NCBI RefSeq assembly: GCF_000377505.1
Contig: NZ_KB898185.1
Location: forward strand, 186,001 to 250,000
DNA length: 64,000 nucleotides
Reading direction: 5' to 3'
From: Paenibacillus massiliensis 2301065 = DSM 16942
Lineage (GTDB): Bacteria; Bacillota; Bacilli; Paenibacillales; Paenibacillaceae
Made by a program: the position numbers and the translations under genes. Shown piece by piece: positions 61,581 to 64,000 of this stretch (the first letter of the stretch is position 1; every line of letters begins with the position of its first letter). Under the pieces are notes generated by a model, which saw only the letters and a program-made list of their open reading frames with translations, was not told the DNA's origin and made no database searches.

Positions 61581-62339
61581 TCACTTCAATGCTTCCTTAG
61601 AAATTCTACTAGCTTCCTGATCACATTGACTAATCATACTATTTAATATGCTGTCATTCTTTTTGTCTGCACTAGCATAAACAAGAGTAAAATTGTTAGG
61701 TAAATACAGATCAGTGTCTTCTATCATAGGAATTTCTCTGGAATTATAACGATCAATGTTTCCTAAATCATGGTCAGTGACCAGTAATATTTTTAGGCCG
61801 TTAGTTTCTAAATTCTTATCAATGATAATTTTCTTTATTAATTCTACAATTCCTAATTTCTCAGCAATAAATTTTTCTCTATGGTTAAATTGAATTGTAA
61901 ATGAGTTTTGAAATTGAAGTTCTTGTTTGTTATTATTTTTGTATTCTAAAGCTACTCCCACAGAAAAATACTCGCCATTGATTAGAGAATTATGAGTGTT
62001 GGTATCAACTGCATAGACAAAGTCATAGTCATTAATTAAAGCATTTATATTAGTCTGTAAATTTATTGGATTTTGATTAATTTTCAACGTTTGCTTGACT
62101 TTTTCATTTGGTCTATCAAGAGAAATATTTAGGTTAGCCATTTTGGGAATTACCTCTCGCCCGCCTGCAAATAATTTCAAATCTCCATTAGAAGTCAGTT
62201 CATAGCTTGTTATAGCTATGGGATTTTTCATATCCATAGTTACAGATTGATTTCTTGTTTTTTTATCTTTACAACACTTCTTCCTCTTTTTCCCACTTCC
62301 ACAATCGCACAATTGTTTTTTTTCATTTCCTTCACCCAA
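61581..62339 (-). CDS. SEC-C zinc motif protein with unknown C-terminal domain
   Basis: 252 residues from TTG at 62339, which follows GAAGGAG. Begins with a SEC-C zinc motif, CDCGSGKKRKKCC. After a linker comes a mixed domain with acidic strand ends YDFVYAVDTNTHNSL, LLVTDHDLGN and LVYASADKKNDSILNSM, a layout that recalls RNase H-like or PIN-like nucleases but without a firm match. SEC-C motifs are common at the ends of toxins and defence proteins. It fills an intact cassette between sites N and M. Confidence 0.82.
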   Translation of the reverse strand: MGEGNEKKQLCDCGSGKKRKKCCKDKKTRNQSVTMDMKNPIAITSYELTSNGDLKLFAGGREVIPKMANLNISLDRPNEKVKQTLKINQNPINLQTNINALINDYDFVYAVDTNTHNSLINGEYFSVGVALEYKNNNKQELQFQNSFTIQFNHREKFIAEKLGIVELIKKIIIDKNLETNGLKILLVTDHDLGNIDRYNSREIPMIEDTDLYLPNNFTLVYASADKKNDSILNSMISQCDQEASRISKEALK

Positions 62340-62381
62340 ATCCCTCACTCCTTCAGCTATATTTTTTAGTACAGTAATTGC

Positions 62382-62477
62382 GTATAACGTTCCCGTATTC
62401 ACGACCCAACGAATGTTGGGTGTCCGGCCTATGCCGGGCCAAGGACGAATGTCCGCAGCGTGAATATTATGTTAACT
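62382..62477 (-). repeat. attC-like site N, complete
   Basis: Minus strand: R'' AGTTAAC, spacer ATAA, L'' TATTCACG, centre, L' CGTGAATA, spacer CGGGAAC, R' GTTATAC. Centre: GGAC/GTCC, CCGGC/GCCGG and CCCAAC/GTTGGG. Compared with site M the third stem has changed on both sides and still pairs. 44 nt after the stop of the gene at 62521. Confidence 0.93.
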
Positions 62478-62520
62478 GATGTCCGATCTTCTAGAGTCTA
62501 CCCATATATTTTTTCAAGTT

Positions 62521-63225
62521 TTAACCATTTCTTATAAATCTTAAAAACTCTCTTCCAAAATCAGTAATATAAAGGTGTGCAAGGCCTTCCTTTGCTAGAT
62601 CTTTGTAAGTATTGCCTGTTGTTTTTGTGTCTATAAGAAGTGCTTTAGATATCAAATCACATATATAAAATTCATATTTACCATGAGACTCGATAGTAGA
62701 CAAATGCACTGATTCAACCCTTATCTTTTCTATAATCTTATCTTTATAGGATGCATTAGTCAGTATACTTATGCTACCGTTATCATCTTCACTAATATCC
62801 ATACTTCCCGACCTTCCAGTGTGTTCAAACATCTTTAAAATCTCTATCTCCATGAAGTCCAACCTAGTGACTAAATCTAAAAATGTTTCTATAAAATCTG
62901 ATTGATATGTCGTAATTGACGACGAGGTTAAAATATCTCTAAAAATTTTTATCTTATGTTCATTTTTTGTATCAACTACACGCTTAATTATTGCTGCATA
63001 AATATCATTAAAATCTTCGGAACTAATAATATCTTCGTCTAATGTAACCCCTAAATCATTTAGATGCGCTAAAAAGCTCTCTACAAATTGATTTATTCTA
63101 TCTTGTGCAATTCTTCCTCTGACTTCAAAAAGTGCTTCATTAAGTGCGCAACCTAAATAAGGGAATGCAGCAGAGATGCTACATTTCGCTACTCCAATCA
63201 AAACCTGTTTTAGTTTATTATTCAT
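62521..63225 (-). CDS. Hypothetical protein, 234 aa, DUF4393-like
   Basis: Helical N-terminal half with PYLGCALNEALFEVRGRIAQ and FVESFLAHLNDLGV, DFNDIYAAIIKRVVDT, a layout I recall from DUF4393-like proteins often found near phage-defence genes; the C-terminal half (YKDLAKEGLAHLYITDFGRE) looks like a winged helix. No enzyme motif. The ATG at 63225 has only a weak ribosome binding site. The 5' side of its cassette is cut by the IS3 element, so its R' box is missing. Confidence 0.75.
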   Translation of the reverse strand: MNNKLKQVLIGVAKCSISAAFPYLGCALNEALFEVRGRIAQDRINQFVESFLAHLNDLGVTLDEDIISSEDFNDIYAAIIKRVVDTKNEHKIKIFRDILTSSSITTYQSDFIETFLDLVTRLDFMEIEILKMFEHTGRSGSMDISEDDNGSISILTNASYKDKIIEKIRVESVHLSTIESHGKYEFYICDLISKALLIDTKTTGNTYKDLAKEGLAHLYITDFGREFLRFIRNG

Positions 63226-63341
63226 CTAATAAATTCTCTACTTCCCTAATTATTTTAATAGTGGATCGGCTACACTTAGTTGGACAGAAAAAATAAGGGC
63301 TTGTAGAATAAACCTATCAAGTTAAGGAGCGGAACTCTACA

Positions 63342-63626
63342 ATGCCAAAACAACTACGACGCACATTCACAACCGAGTTCAAAAAACAAATGGTAGGGCT
63401 CTATGAAAACGGTAAGTCCAGAGCTGCAATTGTGGAGGAATACGACCTTACTGCTTCGGCTCTAGACCGCTGGATCAAGCAATCGCAGGCCACGGGCTCT
63501 TTCAAAGAGAAAGACAACCGTTCACCTGAAGAAAACGAATTAATGGCTATGCGTAAAGAGCTCCAACGTCTACGGATGGAAAACGACATTTTAAAGCAAG
63601 CCGCGCTGATCATGGGACGAAAGTAG
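63342..63626 (+). CDS. IS3-family transposase OrfA
   Basis: 94 residues. HTH part TEFKKQMVGLYENGKSRAAI and LTASALDRWIKQ, followed by a leucine-zipper-like helix ending in MRKELQRLRMENDILKQAAL. Made alone or, after a -1 frameshift, as OrfAB. AAGTTAAGGAGCGG precedes the ATG. Confidence 0.94.
   Translation: MPKQLRRTFTTEFKKQMVGLYENGKSRAAIVEEYDLTASALDRWIKQSQATGSFKEKDNRSPEENELMAMRKELQRLRMENDILKQAALIMGRK
63590..63596 (+). promoter_or_regulatory. Programmed -1 frameshift heptamer T TTA AAG
   Basis: In the orfA frame the bases read T TTA AAG, a classic X XXY YYZ slippery site. Slipping back one base enters exactly the orfB frame, which is open from here onward. Confidence 0.75.
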
Positions 63627-64000
63627 CTATCATCCAGAATAACCGTGATAAATACTCGGTATCAGCAATGTGTAACGTCCTCGAAATCGCGAAAAGCACC
63701 TTCTATCATGAAGCGAAGGAAAAGCCCAATGAAGATGAGCTCACGGAAGCAATTGTGGAGATATTCCACAACAATCGAAAAGTCTACGGTACACGAAAGA
63801 TAAAAGTCAAGCTTCAGGAACGAGGACTCATCGTCTCTAGACGTCGTATTGGTCGAATCATGCAAGAGCAAGGCCTCGTCTCCACGTACACCGTTGCCCA
63901 GTTTAAGCCTCACAAAACGCCCTGTAATGAGACAACAACGGCGAATGAACTCGATCGTGAGTTTAATCAGACGAAAGCGAAGCGTTTCGTAGTGAGCGAT
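63596..64000 (+). CDS. IS3-family transposase OrfB, partial at window edge
   Basis: Reads IIQNNRDKYSVSAMCNVLEI, KSTFYHEAKEKPNEDE, then EIFHNNRKVYGTRKIKVKL and RRRIGRIMQEQGLVS, the N-terminal HTH_21-containing part of IS3 integrases. The window ends at FVVSD, whose Asp is probably the first catalytic residue of the DDE triad. Produced as an OrfAB fusion by frameshift. Confidence 0.9.

Larger units (their letters stand above)
63262..64000 (+). mobile_element. IS3-family insertion sequence, right end outside window
   Basis: Left end begins near TGGATCGGCTACACTTAG at 63262, about 80 bp before orfA. Two overlapping frames, orfA and orfB, with a slippery heptamer between them. The right end and target duplication are beyond the window. 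Confidence 0.88.

Noticed and set aside
53473..62477. CRISPR array
   Set aside because: The repeats are 96-148 bp, differ from each other, flank whole genes and have no short uniform spacers.
53473..62477. The repeats as plain transcription terminators or MITEs
   Set aside because: Terminators need neither conserved L/R boxes nor box complementarity across a gene, and no T runs follow. MITEs would show terminal repeats with target duplications and random orientation. Not fully excluded.
26884..63225. A tyrosine recombinase or IntI-like integrase for the cassette array
   Set aside because: None of the proteins in the window has the R...HxxR...Y pattern of this family. The array here would have to be served from outside the window.

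Overview
The window is chromosomal DNA from a low-to-mid GC Gram-positive, most likely Paenibacillus or a close relative. The gene content supports this: a NiaR-type 3H repressor beside a NifS-like desulfurase, GlnK/GlnL, RarD, many lipoproteins with a lipobox, strong AGGAGG ribosome binding sites, frequent TTG/GTG starts, a large glycosidase cluster and AraC regulators. Species cannot be fixed from sequence alone. No rRNA, tRNA or CRISPR array was seen.

Layout. (1) 1-4250: end of a cysteine desulfurase gene, niaR, ferritin, an unknown gene and a TIM-barrel sugar isomerase. (2) 4576-11853: plant cell-wall sugar cluster with a GH51 arabinofuranosidase, a small Cys-rich protein, a divergent GH27 enzyme, a GH95 enzyme and an AraC regulator, with a cre-like site in the divergent control region. 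(3) 11880-16494: SMI1/KNR4 protein, cupin, lipoprotein and kinase-like genes. (4) 16632-21540: a polar amino acid ABC transporter next to the GlnK/GlnL glutamine-sensing pair. (5) 21897-26562: immunity-like and lipoprotein genes and an 814-residue protein that appears to carry two isoprenoid-synthase domains. (6) 26884-33007: AT-rich run of small minus-strand genes (GNATs, histidine phosphatases, P-loop kinase, two pseudogenes) separated by decayed copies of a structured repeat, ending at an IS30 remnant. (7) 33366-51726: GC-richer ordinary chromosome: RarD, a Fur-box siderophore uptake operon and its AraC regulator, a two-component system with a divergent ABC exporter, a FadR-type regulator with a perfect Fur box, an MFS transporter, and an operon of M20 amidohydrolase, two 6-oxocamphor-hydrolase-like crotonases and L-serine dehydratase with a divergent novel regulator. 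(8) 51793-63225: second AT-rich run of single minus-strand genes separated by the same repeat, including a defence-type reverse transcriptase, an HD-CHAP fusion, an ATP-grasp, DinB proteins and an LprI-like lipoprotein, interrupted by an intact IS30 element. (9) 63262-64000: an IS3-family element cut by the window edge.

The main discovery candidate is the repeat in regions 6 and 8. Read on the minus strand, each complete copy has the architecture of an integron attC site: a 7-bp R''/R' pair ending TAAC and beginning GTTA, an unpaired spacer, an 8-bp L''/L' pair (TATTCACG/CGTGAATA) and a variable structured centre that here forms up to three small hairpins whose stems covary between copies. 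Genes all point the same way, sit about 25-55 nt from the R'' box at their 3' end and about 35-55 nt from the R' box at their 5' end, and in the two most intact cassettes the 5' R' box is the exact reverse complement of the cassette's own R'' box, as expected if each was once a closed circle with one site. No tyrosine recombinase lies in the window, so the integrase, if any, must be elsewhere. This looks like an integron-type cassette array in a Firmicute, carrying at least one likely anti-phage gene.
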